Source of the DNA: Acanthosoma haemorrhoidale
Taxonomy: Eukaryota > Arthropoda > Insecta > Hemiptera > Acanthosomatidae
Reading direction: 5' to 3'
Assembly (NCBI GenBank): GCA_930367205.1
Contig: OV884011.1
Location: 41,057,754-41,121,753, forward strand
Length of the DNA stretch: 64,000 nucleotides
The notes beneath the pieces were generated by a model. That model ran no database searches and was not told where the DNA came from. It saw only the letters and a program-made list of their open reading frames with translations. The position numbers and the translations under genes are program-made. Each line of letters opens with the position of its first letter. Position 1 is the first letter of the stretch. Shown here piece after piece: positions 52,136-64,000 of the stretch.

Positions 52136-55100
52136 CTTTCTTATGTACCAAATGGGACCCCTAAATTTCAAGTTTCTAGCTTACAATGATAAAAGCACAA
52201 AAGGACAGACAGGCGGCTGAGTGAAAACATGAGTTCTGGTTCTTAACATTAGCTGCTAACAAAAACCACGACAAATGATTATTAATAATCATTAAAGAAA
52301 CTACTGCATTAAAACTCCCTTGTGAATAACCTTGACTTCTTTAAGCCATCCTTAATATTGCAGATCGAATTAAAATTTGTCAACCTCTAATAGATTTAAT
52401 GTTCATGAGTTGATAAACTCTATGGAATGGCACAACTCATCATATTTTTAATCTTAAAAAAGTACCGAAGCTGCTAAAAATTTAATAATAGAAATATCTT
52501 AAAATAAACTAGATTTTGGGACTGTTTAATCGAGATATGTTTGATTACTTGAGAAGATTATCTCAATAAATTGTCAAAGATGAGATCGATCATATAGTTT
52601 TTGTTAATTGATATTTCCTTTGATAAAACAAATAACATCAATAAAGAATCTAGCATCGTGACAAAAAAGACAAACAAATGTCTCGTTTAACGATTTTTTT
52701 TTTTTCAAGAGTTCGGTAATAAATAACTGCAAAGACAATTTGCTGATTTTATTTCTTATTAATCGTTTAATCCTGTTTTTTTTTTAGTCCTGAAGGGTGA
52801 TTTTCCTATACAAATGGTTTAATTACCACTGTAGCTGATAAATATTAGTCACTTGTTGACTGAATGTTTCATAGAGCCTACAAATCACATGTCCTTTTTT
52901 GTTCTCTTACTTTTTCAACCAATATTTATTTAAATTAATTATCTTGCAATATTTACATAATAAATAAGCAATCAAATGATTGCTTGTAACATTTACACAA
53001 AATTCCTGTGTAAAGCTCAGTAAAGAAGTACGAACTTTCATGTTTTGGGAGTGTATCTCCTCATTGTGAGTTTGTAGTAATTTCCTGTTTTAAAGGATTG
53101 TCTGCTAAAATTGTATTATTAAAGAGTTTTTCTGTTTTTATAGTTAGATTGATAGGTGAAACTACTGACTGGGAGGCATGTGTCAGAACTGACTTTTTGA
53201 TTGAAAATTTTGTGAAATAGCCATTAAGAATTGTTGTTGTTTTGTTTAATCATTTAGCTAGAGTTAATCCAAATATCGTATAATAATGTATGCTTGTTCT
53301 GCGAAATTGGTTACCCTGCTAATTTAGTTACGTTATAGTCTGTCTACAGTGTACTGATTAGCGAAAAAGCGAACTAGTACTATTTTGGCATACTTGATTC
53401 CATTTTCGCCTCATTTGAGAAGAAAGCGTATGGCAAAGAGAAGGCGTATCATTGAAGATCGGTAGTTGATGTTATTCAGGCCTTTGATTATGTATTAAGT
53501 AGGTACCAGGGTCTTGCTGGTTAATCCATTACTGTTAAATCCCAGGCCACCTATCTAGGACTTATATTAGATAAGCGATGTACTTGGGCCATAAGTAATA
53601 GTCACTAGTTATTAAATGATTTAAAGAAAACAACTACTTGGTATTTTTTGAAAAAACTTGATTTTATTTGTTAAATCACCTCGGTCTCTTCCTGCTTAAG
53701 AAACTATTTTGCTGGAACTGCCGGCAGTTAACTGCTGCTTTGAGTGAAATCAAGGGGCCATAATTCATTGGAATTACCTGACAGTAAGCTGTTGGGACGT
53801 CATCGATTCGGTCTTCCACTGCTTAACTGCCAGCAGTCACTGCCAACCATGGCGGGGAGTTCTAGTGAAATAGATCCTTTAATCAAATAAAAAAAAACTT
53901 ACTAGCTAAAATATTGACAAAAATCTATTGAGACAACAATTTGGAACAACGTAAATAGATGAATTGAATTGTTGGCTCTCAAAACATTATTTTCTAGAAA
54001 TTCTTTTTTTGGTTCCACAATCTTTAGTTTGCTCTTAACATAGGAAAAAAAAAAAAAACTTTAAACCATAAATAGGTTCTTAACTGGGACTTGAAAAATC
54101 TTAAGAAGTTAGCAAACTTGAACCAGCTTTTTTCACATTAGTTTATTTTAAGCAGGAACTGATCAGTAAATTTCGAGGTGATAAGGAAGATGATACCTTG
54201 AAGATATCTAATCACCTAACTCACTTTTAGACTTTAGTGTAAGCTATGGAAGTAGAATTTCTTCCTCAATGTTATTTTCACTCAAGCAAATACGATGGAA
54301 ATTAAAAGCAAAGAGGATGAACCCTTGCAGGGACTGCCTTCAAAACATGCCCTGTACAAAGAATGCTATGAAAGGAAACGAAGTAAATCTTACATCAAAA
54401 AGACTCAATTTCCCCCCCCCTTAAGAATAGGTATTGATTTTGTTAAAACAGATGAAAAAAAATCAGATGCTTACTAGCCATCTGGAATGCTTATTTAGAA
54501 CAGTTTTAGAATAAAGAAGAAGAACCGCCTGTGGCTTGACTTAGATTGTAGACCAAATTAGACAGCTAGTGGAGTTTCAGGTTAAGTTCAGCACTGCAGG
54601 CAAATTAATACGATCATCCCATTGTTAAGAAATCAAAAAGCACTAGGCCATGATTTGATTTCGTAATAGAGCTTTGAATAGTCTCTTGAAAACGTGCATT
54701 AGCATTCCTAATTATTTCAATGTTTGCTAGTGATCAGGTTCTTCCTAAAATCCAGGATATGCTATTACTTTTGCAATCCCTAACAAAGAAAGTGTGAAAT
54801 CTGATCCAAGAATATAGCATTTTTTCGAGACATCAGTTGGTTCAGTTCCAAAAAAAAATCTTTAATTGCGCTGCAACTGCAAAGAGTATTTAAATATATA
54901 ATATAATAGCTGGTTTTGAGGTACAGAAATGTAATGCTTTCACTTTCTTTGACGTCCAAGGTACAATGATCTCCTCATGAAGCCACTAGAATCTGGACTA
55001 CTTTCTTATATGTATGCGGTCATTTCTTCCGGGTAGAAGTTAATAGTGCAGTTAGCACCACAAAAAGTATCGTTTCTAGAGCTCCATAATTTGCTATTCT

Positions 55101-55596
55101 CAGCCTTACACTCATTTGCTACTTCTCCCATGTTTTTTCTAAAACATTTATGACTATGCTAAACCTATGCTTATAATGCCCTTCTAGCAATCTGGCATTT
55201 ATAGTTACTAGTTGCAATAAGTCACATTCAAGCAGGTTGCAAAATCAGTGACAGCTAAAACTCGATTTAGACAAAACAGAAGCAAATGTGTTTGGTCTCA
55301 GTATGTTTCAAGGCGAACAATTAAATGAGCTTAGTAATGACATCAATACAATAATATAATTTCTTGGAGAACCAAAGACAGAATCATCAATTACCACTAC
55401 TGCATTCAAAACTGTTTTAAGCTAGAAATATTTCTGAACAAGGTCTATAAATAGCCTCAATAGGTGAATGGATCACAAAAAACTGTCAAATCCACTGAGA
55501 AATTGATTTTACCGCTATTAAAGAGTGTACAACTGCTTTCTACAATTTAATGTCAGTACACCCCATAGGACTATGCAGTGTGGCAGCTAACTGAAG
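52136..55596. other. AT-rich region with faint LINE traces
   Basis: Around 53540-53600 plus-strand text reads QATYLGLILDKRCTW, an RT-type block of a LINE. An open 60-codon segment at 54295-54477 and the texts around 54480-54560 and 55240-55300 have no recognisable content. Probably old, heavily mutated LINE DNA. Confidence 0.35.
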
Positions 55597-55604
55597 GCTT
55601 AGAC
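55597..55604. repeat. 8-bp target site duplication, hAT copy 3 (left)
   Basis: gcttagac, repeated at 58112-58119. Confidence 0.95.
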
Positions 55605-58111
55605 CAGGTATGGGCAACCTTTGACATGTTATGGGCCAAACTTTAGTGTGCAAATACGTTCGCGGGCCGCGTTTAAAAGTAGTGCATTTTAAAGTAGTGT
55701 TCATAATTTTTAGCGATAGATATCAGTCAGCCATGAAATAATACGACAATGTTATTACAACACAATTTATTAAAATAACAAAATGAAATGAAAAAATAGG
55801 TACCTACAGCATTAAATTAAATCGTTAAATTTAGAATTGTTACAAACTACGAAAGTTAAATAGCGACACCGAAATCAATGAGACACTTGAGCTTGAATTT
55901 GGGAAACTAATTCATCGATGTTTGGATTAATTCCACTGGTACAAAGACGTAAAGAATTTTCCAAATTATCGTCAGTCAGCCTTGTACGATGTTTTGATTT
56001 ATTAACTTTCATCAATGAAAAGAACTGTTCGCATTTATAAGTACTGCCAAACGCACAAATCAATCTTCTTGCAAATTTTCTAAGCTGCGGAAAATGGTCT
56101 TCTTCGAGGTATTTTTTGTAGAAATCGCACAACTCCACGTCTTCAAATTTAGATTTTAGGAGTGAGTTTTCTTGAATCTCGATCAACTCCATTTGCAAGT
56201 GTATTGGAGCATTTTGTACATTACTTTTTGTTGGAGTAGCAAATAAATTGAAACAGTCTTCCATGTGTTTGAAATCGCTAAATCTGATCGAAAATTGCTC
56301 CGACAGTAACTTGAGTTCTTCAGCATATTGAGCGTAAGCAATATTTTCATACGCAGAGAGCGTGGTGAAATGGTAACTGTTACCAGACAGCATATGTGCC
56401 TCCCACAAGCGGATTTTGTTCTGAAACGCTTTCAAATGGCTGTACAAATCATTTACTAACTGTCCTTGTTTTTGAAGTTTCAAATTTAAATCATTCAAAT
56501 GGCCTGTAAGGTCGACAAGAAATGCTAAGTCACATATCCATTTTGCGTCACTCAATTCAGATAGTGGTTTATCTTTTATTTGCATAAATTCTGCTATCTC
56601 ATTTCTAAGCTCGTAAAACCGTTTCAGCATTTTCCCTTTGCTTAGCCATCTGACTTCACAATAATATGTTACGTCGTCATACTCGGCTGATATTTCATCC
56701 AAAAACGCCTTGAACTGACGATGGTTAAGCCCTCGGGATCGAATAAAATTGATGGTTTTTACTACCACATTCATAACATTCTGGAGTCGAATGGACTTAG
56801 AACACAAGTTCTGTTGGTGGATAATGCAATGAAGGACTATCAAACCATCTTTTTGCACATTTAATTCAGTTGCTTTTTCATTCAAAATTCCGATGAAAGC
56901 CGACCATAGAAGGTGCACCATCTGTGCATACTCCAACTAATTTCGACCATGGCAAGCCAAAACTTGTGAATACCTTTTGAACTTCATTAAAAATGTCCTC
57001 TCCTGTAGTGGTTCCTTTTAGCGGCTGTAAAGCAAGCAATTCCTCAGTAATAGTGAATTCTTTATCAACACCTCGAATAAATATAGCCAGTTGAGCTATG
57101 TCAGACAAATCGGTGCTCTCGTCTAATGCTATGGAAAATGATTCAATACCAGTCATACGGCCAGTCAATGTTGTTTTTATATCATTAGCCATCATTTCTA
57201 TACGTCGTACAACGGTTCGTCTTGACAAACTAATTTTTTCAAATTCATTTTTCTTTTCAGGACACAAAACACTGCAAACTTCTGACATACACTCCTTGAT
57301 AAATTCTCCTTCGGCAAATGGTTTCAATGACTTTGCCAATTTTGAACTAACTATAAAACTAGCTTTCACAACATTATCAAGTTGTGTTCTTTGTCTATGA
57401 AATATTTGCTGCTGTTTTTCCAAATTTGCGGTAAGTTTCTGGATTTTGTCTTTTCTTATTTGTCCTGTCAGTGAGAGCAGCGTAGGATGCTTAGTTGAGT
57501 AATGCCTCTTTATATTGAATTCTTTCATCACCGAAATGGATTCATTACACATCAAACAAATAGGCTTACCATTGTGCAAGATAAAGAAGAATTCTTCAGT
57601 CCATTTTTCTTGAAACTGGCGACCCTCTGCATCTACTTTTCGTTTCCTTCCACCAGACATCATTTTCATTTACTTATCGTTCGATAAACTTAATAAGAAA
57701 ATAGGTATAATTAGTAAGCACTCAAGATGCACACAAAGTCACAAAGCAAACTTATCACCACGGTAGCTCGAATAGGACTGAACTAAGTTCCGGCCATCCA
57801 CCCGCTTATATAGGCAAAATGAAGGAATGATCTAGAATCGTCTAGTGTAGAACAATACAATTGCGAAGCAATAATCCTTTGTTGCGCCGCCAGTGTGGCG
57901 GCAAACATCAATGGCTTTGAACTTTGATGTTTGCCGCCTCACTCTTTGATGATCACCGCCACTCGGCTTGCTCGCTCACTTGATTCCATGAGTATGAGTA
58001 AGTAGTGTATTTTTTTTTTTTTAAATTGGGTTTTTCAAAATGTCTCGCGGGCCGGATCAAATCTTACAGCGGGCCGGATCCGGCCCGCGGGCCGGCTGTT
58101 GCCCACATACG
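55605..58111 (-). mobile_element. hAT transposon copy 3 (2507 bp)
   Basis: Same ends and orientation as copy 2, flanked by gcttagac. It lacks the 12-bp insertion of copy 2 and has an 11-bp deletion in the transposase gene at about 56897. Confidence 0.96.
55875..57669 (-). pseudogene. hAT transposase, copy 3, 11-bp deletion
   Basis: Identical in content to the copy 2 gene up to CTDGAPSMVG, where eleven bases (cctttacgtaa in copy 2 plus-strand text) are absent and the frame is lost. The downstream part stays open from 56936 to 55875 with the dimerisation region intact. The N-terminal part ends at 56878. It cannot make full-length transposase, but its ends look intact, so it could be mobilised by copy 2. 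Confidence 0.92.
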
Positions 58112-58119
58112 GCTTAGAC

Positions 58120-61077
58120 CATGTTTCAGTCTAGGTGTACTGATTCTTTTGAAAAATAAAAGTGGATAAAAGCACTATGTGCGCTGAAATTGTTTTTTTT
58201 AATTTTGAATAAATATCAAAAGTTTCAATGAATTAAAAAATTATTTTTGGATGTATGGTTTACCTTTCCTGCTTCAAATTAAAAACATTCTACATTGACT
58301 TCTATAACCTACATAGTGGAGTATTCATTAATCCCCAAAATTCCATTCAAGCAGTGATTTGTTTCAAACTGTATTTAAAAACTGAATTCGTCTCTATTCA
58401 TTTTTTTTCAGGGTGACGCTGTCACGGAAATGCACCCGGCCTTCTGTTTGAGAATCTTGTGAATTATGTACCATTTTAAATAAATTTTATTTGTATTCAA
58501 TTATTTCTCTCTGTTCATATAATCTATAATATCTTTCTTACTAGTTATAATAATAACAACCAGAGTCAGACCTAAGACCTAGTGAGAATAATATTGAGTG
58601 GGGTATCAAATCAAAGATATATCAATATATAATCATTGTTATCATGATTTTAACTCAACCAGGATATTTCCAATACCCACAATACAATGGTATGCATAAC
58701 TAAGCAAGGTATTTCCAAGCTAACAAAGAAGATATCGTTTATATTGCTGATGAATAAATAAAAAACACTACTATATTGTAAGGAAACACTTATTTTTCAT
58801 TTTAAATCTTTAATAAAATTATAAACTTGCTTTTCAATAAAAAAAAAAAATTATTTAAAGACTAATTTTGATGTGATTACTTTTTCTCACCCGACAAAAC
58901 AGTTAACTCACCTAGGCTCTCTAAACATTCTACTTTTAATAACAAGTATTTCAAGGCTATTCTATCTTGTTCATTTTATATGTCTTCAGATGAAAGCTAT
59001 ATCTGTATTTGTGAATTCTACAATGTTTATTTCAATCGTCTTTAAAGGGGATTTTTAAAAACAATGTCTATTATTTCAGCACATTCCTCTATTCCTGGAT
59101 CTCTTGAGTATTAAGAAAAACGTTTATGCAAAATAGTATTATTGTTTGAAACTGGGTTTACACAAAAATGTGGCTAGACTGTTTCTTAGAGGGTTAATGA
59201 TAATTTGTTAATTTTGGCCCACTTATTAGAGACATTATTAATCAGAATGTCAAGATCTTAATTCGATAGGCTACTCAATATTTTTAAACAAAGTTACTTA
59301 CTATTATCAATGGCACTTTATTAGATTCCATTGGGTTGGTTTTATTTTTAGCATCAATGATGCATTGAATGGAACTATCATATAAAAATGCCTATAAAAA
59401 ATACACTTTTTGCACTTAACAAAAATTACTTATTGTTAATCAGAACATATCTCATTTGATACCCCACTAAAACCCACCACTATGTCTATTAGTACATATG
59501 TTCAGATCTTTATCATTAAAATTCTGTTAACAATATTTTTTGAAACGTCAGTTTCATTATTTCATAACTTGCTTTCTGATAATAGAATTGTGATGAAATA
59601 ACTCATTGTTAATTCCTCTACTAAAAAACAATATCCAGTATTCATTTATCTAAATTGTGAGAAAAAATTTAAAGGGCAATCTAACCTTTCTGTATACCAG
59701 CTTTAATCAGAATAGCAGTTGGATAAGCCACAATCTCTCTGGATTGCTAAAAAATAAATTGTTTATCAGTGTTTTAGTCTAACCTACATTTCTCAAGTGA
59801 GGCCCCCAAACACCACAGAACAATATTCAAAGTCAGGATCTATTTTGATTTACTCTGTGATTAATTAACAAACGGTTGGTTGGTGCAGTTTACTATTAGG
59901 GCCTTAGGCAGTCAAAGCTGGAAGAATCCAAATAATATTCCAGGCAATTTATTCTAAAATCATTCCTCTGAAAAGCTAAATACTCAGCCACTGTAGCTGT
60001 CCAATCCGGTGTGTACAAAATAAAACAATGCAAAGTATTCAATGTAGGTAGGACATTTATAAAATAAACTAGATGCAAAGAGCATTTATCTCAGTAGGAC
60101 AATCTGTTATAGGCAGAAAGACATCAGAACACCCCAAACACTGTCTTCCTACTACATAATGAAAAATATGAGTAAGATATAAAAGAAAATCATGTTGGAT
60201 CCCACAATCAAGCACGGCACAAATTTTCTTTATTTTAAATTAGCATAATTTTTAATCAATTATTAAAGAATTTTAATATTAAAAAGTATTTTTTTTTTTA
60301 TTACTATTAAGTCCATTTATACTAAAATAGATAGCTGTAGAGGTTTAATTGTTTTTGTCTCACTAATATGGTAACCAACAGTAAATTTAACTAATATCCT
60401 ATTAATTAAAAAAAAAATGTAAATACTGTAGTATTTAGTAGTAGTTTCAAAACATTTGAATAAATTTTGTGTTGAAATTATACTTTGGGTAAAGTTTATG
60501 CTTTTTAATAATGTAATTTATTTTATCTTTAAATAGGTAAATAGATCTTTACCCTGGCCTGTACGAAAGCAGACCGTTGACAAATACTGAACTACATTTT
60601 GTTTGTTAAATGTTGTTTACAGTTGAATTCATACTTATCAGATAATAGTTATTTTGGGGTATTAATAATGTCAAGTTAATTCAAATAAATAAAAGCATAT
60701 GAGTAAAAAGTAATCCCATGTTATCTGATCATGGTTTTACTCTCCTTCTGTTTATTTATTTTCAATACCAAACATAATTCTAAAAATGATTAGAATAGAA
60801 AGATCAAGTTGCAGATATATTAGCCATGATATAGTATGAACCTATCCAATTTATTAGTTTTATTTTATACATTTGTTTTATTTGTATTGTTTTACTAATT
60901 GTTTATAAAACCACATGGTCCTATATAAATATTTATAATGTAATTTATACATAGATTACTTACTTGTTCTGGCAAGGAAAACAAATCTCAGTTTTAGGTT
61001 CATTTTCAGATTATTTTTTTTTTTTTATCTAATTTTTTGTGATTGGATCAATAAAAACTTTGTTTTGCTTTATTTGA
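58120..61077. other. AT-rich intergenic region upstream of zinc-finger gene
   Basis: No ORF with recognisable content; several A/T runs. cctagtgagaataatattgag at 58578-58598 recalls LINE family 2 3' text (cctagtgagaatatgagac at 38314), a possible old tail. The promoter of the zinc-finger gene may lie here; no clear TATA box was chosen. Confidence 0.4.
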
Positions 61078-61095
61078 ATGATTTTTTTTGCTGAT

Positions 61096-64000
61096 ATGCC
61101 TGAATTGAAAGAAATTAGTGACTCTAAAGGTAAGTTATATAACAATATGTATTATTTACTAAAAAATAACTTGAATATAATAGACTTATTCTTGCTTGCA
61201 GTCTTAAAAATTAAAGAGGAGCCTGCTTTTGAGAAATTATTAGAATTCGATTATGGCAAGTATAAATTATATTATAAATAATGTATTAGAATAATGTGAA
61301 AATTGTATGTTATATTTACTAATTAAGAACTTTAATTGAATTTCATGTTGCATTAAATTTAATATTATGTAGGGATCTCTTCAATCAAGCATGAAGAGCT
61401 TATATTGGAAGAAGACCCATTGGCGAATTGTGGTAATTCTTGTAGTTAATCTTACATTGTTAATTAATTTTATGGGTTTAATTATAAAACAAATAACTTC
61501 ACTGCACACCTTTTTCATATATTTTTTATTCCTGAGCCTGAAGCCTCTACAGACTACACACAGCTCTATAGAAGGAAAACATGTATGAAAAATTCAATGT
61601 GTAAAAAGTTGGTATTTGTTTGGCTAACAAAATTTACTGTTTTGATTGTTCCTAATGTTTGAGATCACATTAGTGTTTCAAATGAATACTAGAAAATAAA
61701 TGTTTGCAGCCAACAATAGACATTGTTTAGAATGATTTTAATGGGGTATGTTAAATGGGTTGGGCAATATTTAAGCTATTTACAAGTTTTTTTTTTTTAA
61801 TTTGTTGAAAAGACAAGAATTACTGAGGGCTGGTTAAAAAAATAAAACAAAGTATTTATGATCAAACCAAACAGTTTTTTCACTTGCATTATTAGGGTTA
61901 TTAACATTCTTAGTCACATTCTATTGCCAACCATAAACTATCTACCTTTTTTCCGACATCAAAATTGAATAACTGTGTTAAATTCCAGACCCCTAAAAAA
62001 TTTTAGTTTTGTCTTCACTGATTAAAAAAGAATTATTTTCAGAGTTCATAGACCAAATCAAACAGGAAAAGGAAGAGGGATATAAGAACAATACATTTTC
62101 AATCACTGTTGGTAAACAATTAATTACTTAAATATTAATTAAATTTTATATGTAAGAACTATGTGTGCTGGATAATAACTGATAAAATAATTTTACTGAT
62201 TAAGAGTATCATTTATGACAAAAGATTGTTATAACTTATTAATTATGATAAAATTATACAAACAGTTAGTTCAGAAGATTGAAACATGAATGTTTTAGAT
62301 AATTAATGTTATGAACAGGTACAATACATAAACTATGTTTATTTCTAATATCTGGTAATAATTTACTTTGGAATAGAAATTCTTTTAATTAAGATTTTGC
62401 TTTGGTCAGACTCATTTTGAAATTCCAGAGAGAAAAATTCCTGCTTTATTTGTCCAAAGTTAGGCCAATGACACATTTGTCAGTTTTGGCAGAAGCATTT
62501 CTTGAGAGGAAAATTGAGTTGAGGGGTCAATTATTTGTAGAATGGGTAATGACAAAGCTATCCAAACCGCCTGGCAGTTTTAAAACCACTTTGGTTAGTG
62601 GTTCAATCCACCTCCTGTGTCAGTTTTGAGATCGAAAACAGTGCTGGGAAGAAAGTTTAGACTTTTTTGCAACTGCAGACATGACAACAACAGAGAGGGA
62701 TGGATTGGGTAAGTGAAAATAGAAAATAACAACAATATTCATAGTAAGTATTATCACTTTCTGTGTAGATGTGGTCCCCAAACCCCCATACTAGGCCCAA
62801 ACCAACTATTTTTCTTGTAATAGCATTACCTGATTTTGTAGTTATGATTGTACTTTGTTTCTCAAAATTTCTTTTTTAGCCAAAACAAAAAAGTAAATAA
62901 CGTTTTACTGTTTAATTAATTGAGCTCTATTTTTATATTTTGTGAATTGAATTAAATTTTACTTTCTTATTAAGTTATAAATATTTCTGTTAAATAATGT
63001 AAAATTACTACCTGAAATTTCTCAAGTTCCTACATGGATTAATTGGTTAAACATTGATAGCTATTAGCCATTATTACTTTCTATTGTGAAAGAATTGTCC
63101 AAATAGCTCCTAGAACATCGGAAGAGATCAGTTTTCTGGAAGTACTTTGTTTTGTACAGAAAACTTATGTAATTTTCAAGAAAACATTTTTTTCCATCAA
63201 GCACTGATACTAGAAACTTTAGATTCACACGGAAAGTGTAATACACATTTTTTTTTGTTTAATGAATTAAACATTTTGGGAGATACTAAAAAAACTTCAC
63301 AAGATGAAAAAATTCTTACAAAATTATGTAGTACACATGCAGCTTTTGACAATACTTTCTGGAACCGCTGGGATAACCAGTTCGATTAAACTGGCGTGTG
63401 TCTCATTAAAAAGGTTTGTCATTGTATTTGTTGTGATAAGTTTAAGTGCACATTTTTGTTGCCATATTCTTGGATTGATGAAACTTTGACATCTTCCTTT
63501 TGTTTCTGAAAGTGACACGTTCATCTAACTAAGTCAATATTCCAACAAATACATCCTTTCAAATCTCAATTCAAAACTAACCATGAACTCCCTGAATTAT
63601 TATAAGTATTTTTTTGTAGGTGACCAATACAGCACTGCATTCTCCTGCTTTCATTGTGGAAGATCTTTTACTAGCCTTGAAGTCCTAAAATTACATATCA
63701 AAATAATCCACATTAAATGCACAAAGGTTCATCGAAAAATCAAGAGCAACAATTTGAGTGCAGATGTTACAACCGAATGTTCAACACATTGGAATGAGTT
63801 TATTCTAATACATAAAGATGAAGTTGAAGCATTGTATAATAATATTATTGGTTATTATAAATCTCTCAGAGTTTCAAAATCGAGAAAGGGTAAGGGATCT
63901 GTTACAAAAGAGAGACCCCACCTATGTCCTGAGTGTAATTACAGAAGTTCTTCTGTTGGAAACTTAAAAATTCACATGGTGATGCACACAAATGTTAAAC
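61096..64000 (+). CDS. Multi-exon C2H2 zinc-finger protein (5' part, host gene)
   Basis: Exons inferred from splice consensus and a constant phase 1: 61096-61129 (MPELKEISDSK; Met 61078 also in frame), 61202-61255 (LKIKEEPAFEKLLEFDY), 61373-61432 (ISSIKHEELILEEDPLANC), 62043-62111 (FIDQIKQEKEEGYKNNTFSI), 62679-62708 (DMTTTERDGL, least certain) and 63620 to the window end. The last exon has two C2H2 fingers, CFHCGRSFTSLEVLKLH (C-x2-C-x12-H-x4-H) and CPECNYRSSSVGNLKIHMVMH. All five introns are phase 1; intron 2 starts GCAAGT (GC-AG). The short acidic exons each carry an I-K-x-E core, a sumoylation-type motif. Probably a nuclear DNA-binding regulator; targets unknown. The gene continues to the right. 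Confidence 0.75.

Noticed and set aside
62402..62629. 75-codon plus-strand ORF upstream of the micro-exon
   Set aside because: No domain, no fitting splice sites, and the zinc-finger gene's phase is kept without it.
1..64000. CRISPR arrays, bacterial operons, tRNA or rRNA genes
   Set aside because: No regularly spaced repeats with unique spacers, no ribosome-binding-site-led gene runs and no tRNA cloverleaf or rRNA-like tract was seen; the window is eukaryotic.

Overview
The window is eukaryotic and most likely from an insect; the transposon mix, including BED/hAT transposases of the kind common in hemipteran genomes, suggests a hemipteran, but that is inference. It is AT-rich and full of short A/T runs. 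GT-AG introns, TATA boxes with arthropod-type initiators and polyA-tailed LINEs are all visible. Almost everything is nested mobile DNA. Only two stretches look like host genes: a secreted group-7-allergen-like gene (about 46.8-47.5 kb, one frameshift) and the 5' part of a multi-exon C2H2 zinc-finger gene that runs off the right edge (61.1-64.0 kb).

Layout. (1) 1-2.5 kb, minus strand: the 5' half of an errantivirus-like Gypsy element (LTR, tRNA-Lys-type primer site, intact gag, open pro-pol). (2) 2.5-9.3 kb, minus: a second, decayed Gypsy element whose RT gene is split by hAT copy 1 (5483-7999). (3) 9.3-13.8 kb, plus: a related Gypsy element, head-to-head with the second, with an internal pol deletion. 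(4) 14.9-16.8 kb: fragment of a Jockey-like LINE. (5) 19.6-20.6 kb and, inverted, 38.5-39.2 kb: two copies of one repeat flanking element 6. (6) 20.8-37.1 kb: a Polinton/Maverick (adintovirus-like) element with terminal inverted repeats, integrase, fibre-like protein, DUF8207-like protein, packaging ATPase, phospholipase A2, core-like protein, adenain-like protease, minor and major capsid genes, several uncharacterised ORFs, protein-primed DNA polymerase B and dUTPase. hAT copy 2, the only copy with a full-length transposase, sits inside its major capsid gene. (7) 37.1-52.1 kb: a mosaic of LINE families, a Tc1 transposase remnant and the allergen-like gene. (8) 55.6-58.1 kb: hAT copy 3. (9) 61.1-64 kb: the zinc-finger gene.

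How the pieces relate. The three hAT copies are nearly identical and each has its own 8-bp target duplication (gtctacga, atttagag, gcttagac), so the family moved recently, after the Polinton and the second Gypsy had integrated. The Polinton is a fossil: frameshifts or in-frame stops break its integrase, ATPase, protease, capsid genes, polymerase and dUTPase, while the phospholipase and three or four small ORFs stay open. Its distinctive features are eukaryote-style introns in dUTPase and in one small gene, a dUTPase gene that straddles the inner TIR boundary so that both TIRs carry its 3' exons, and readable TATA/initiator promoters. Several LINE copies end in the same small hairpin followed by an AGATTGTAATTAT-like tail, and one 51-bp insertion consists of little more than that tail.
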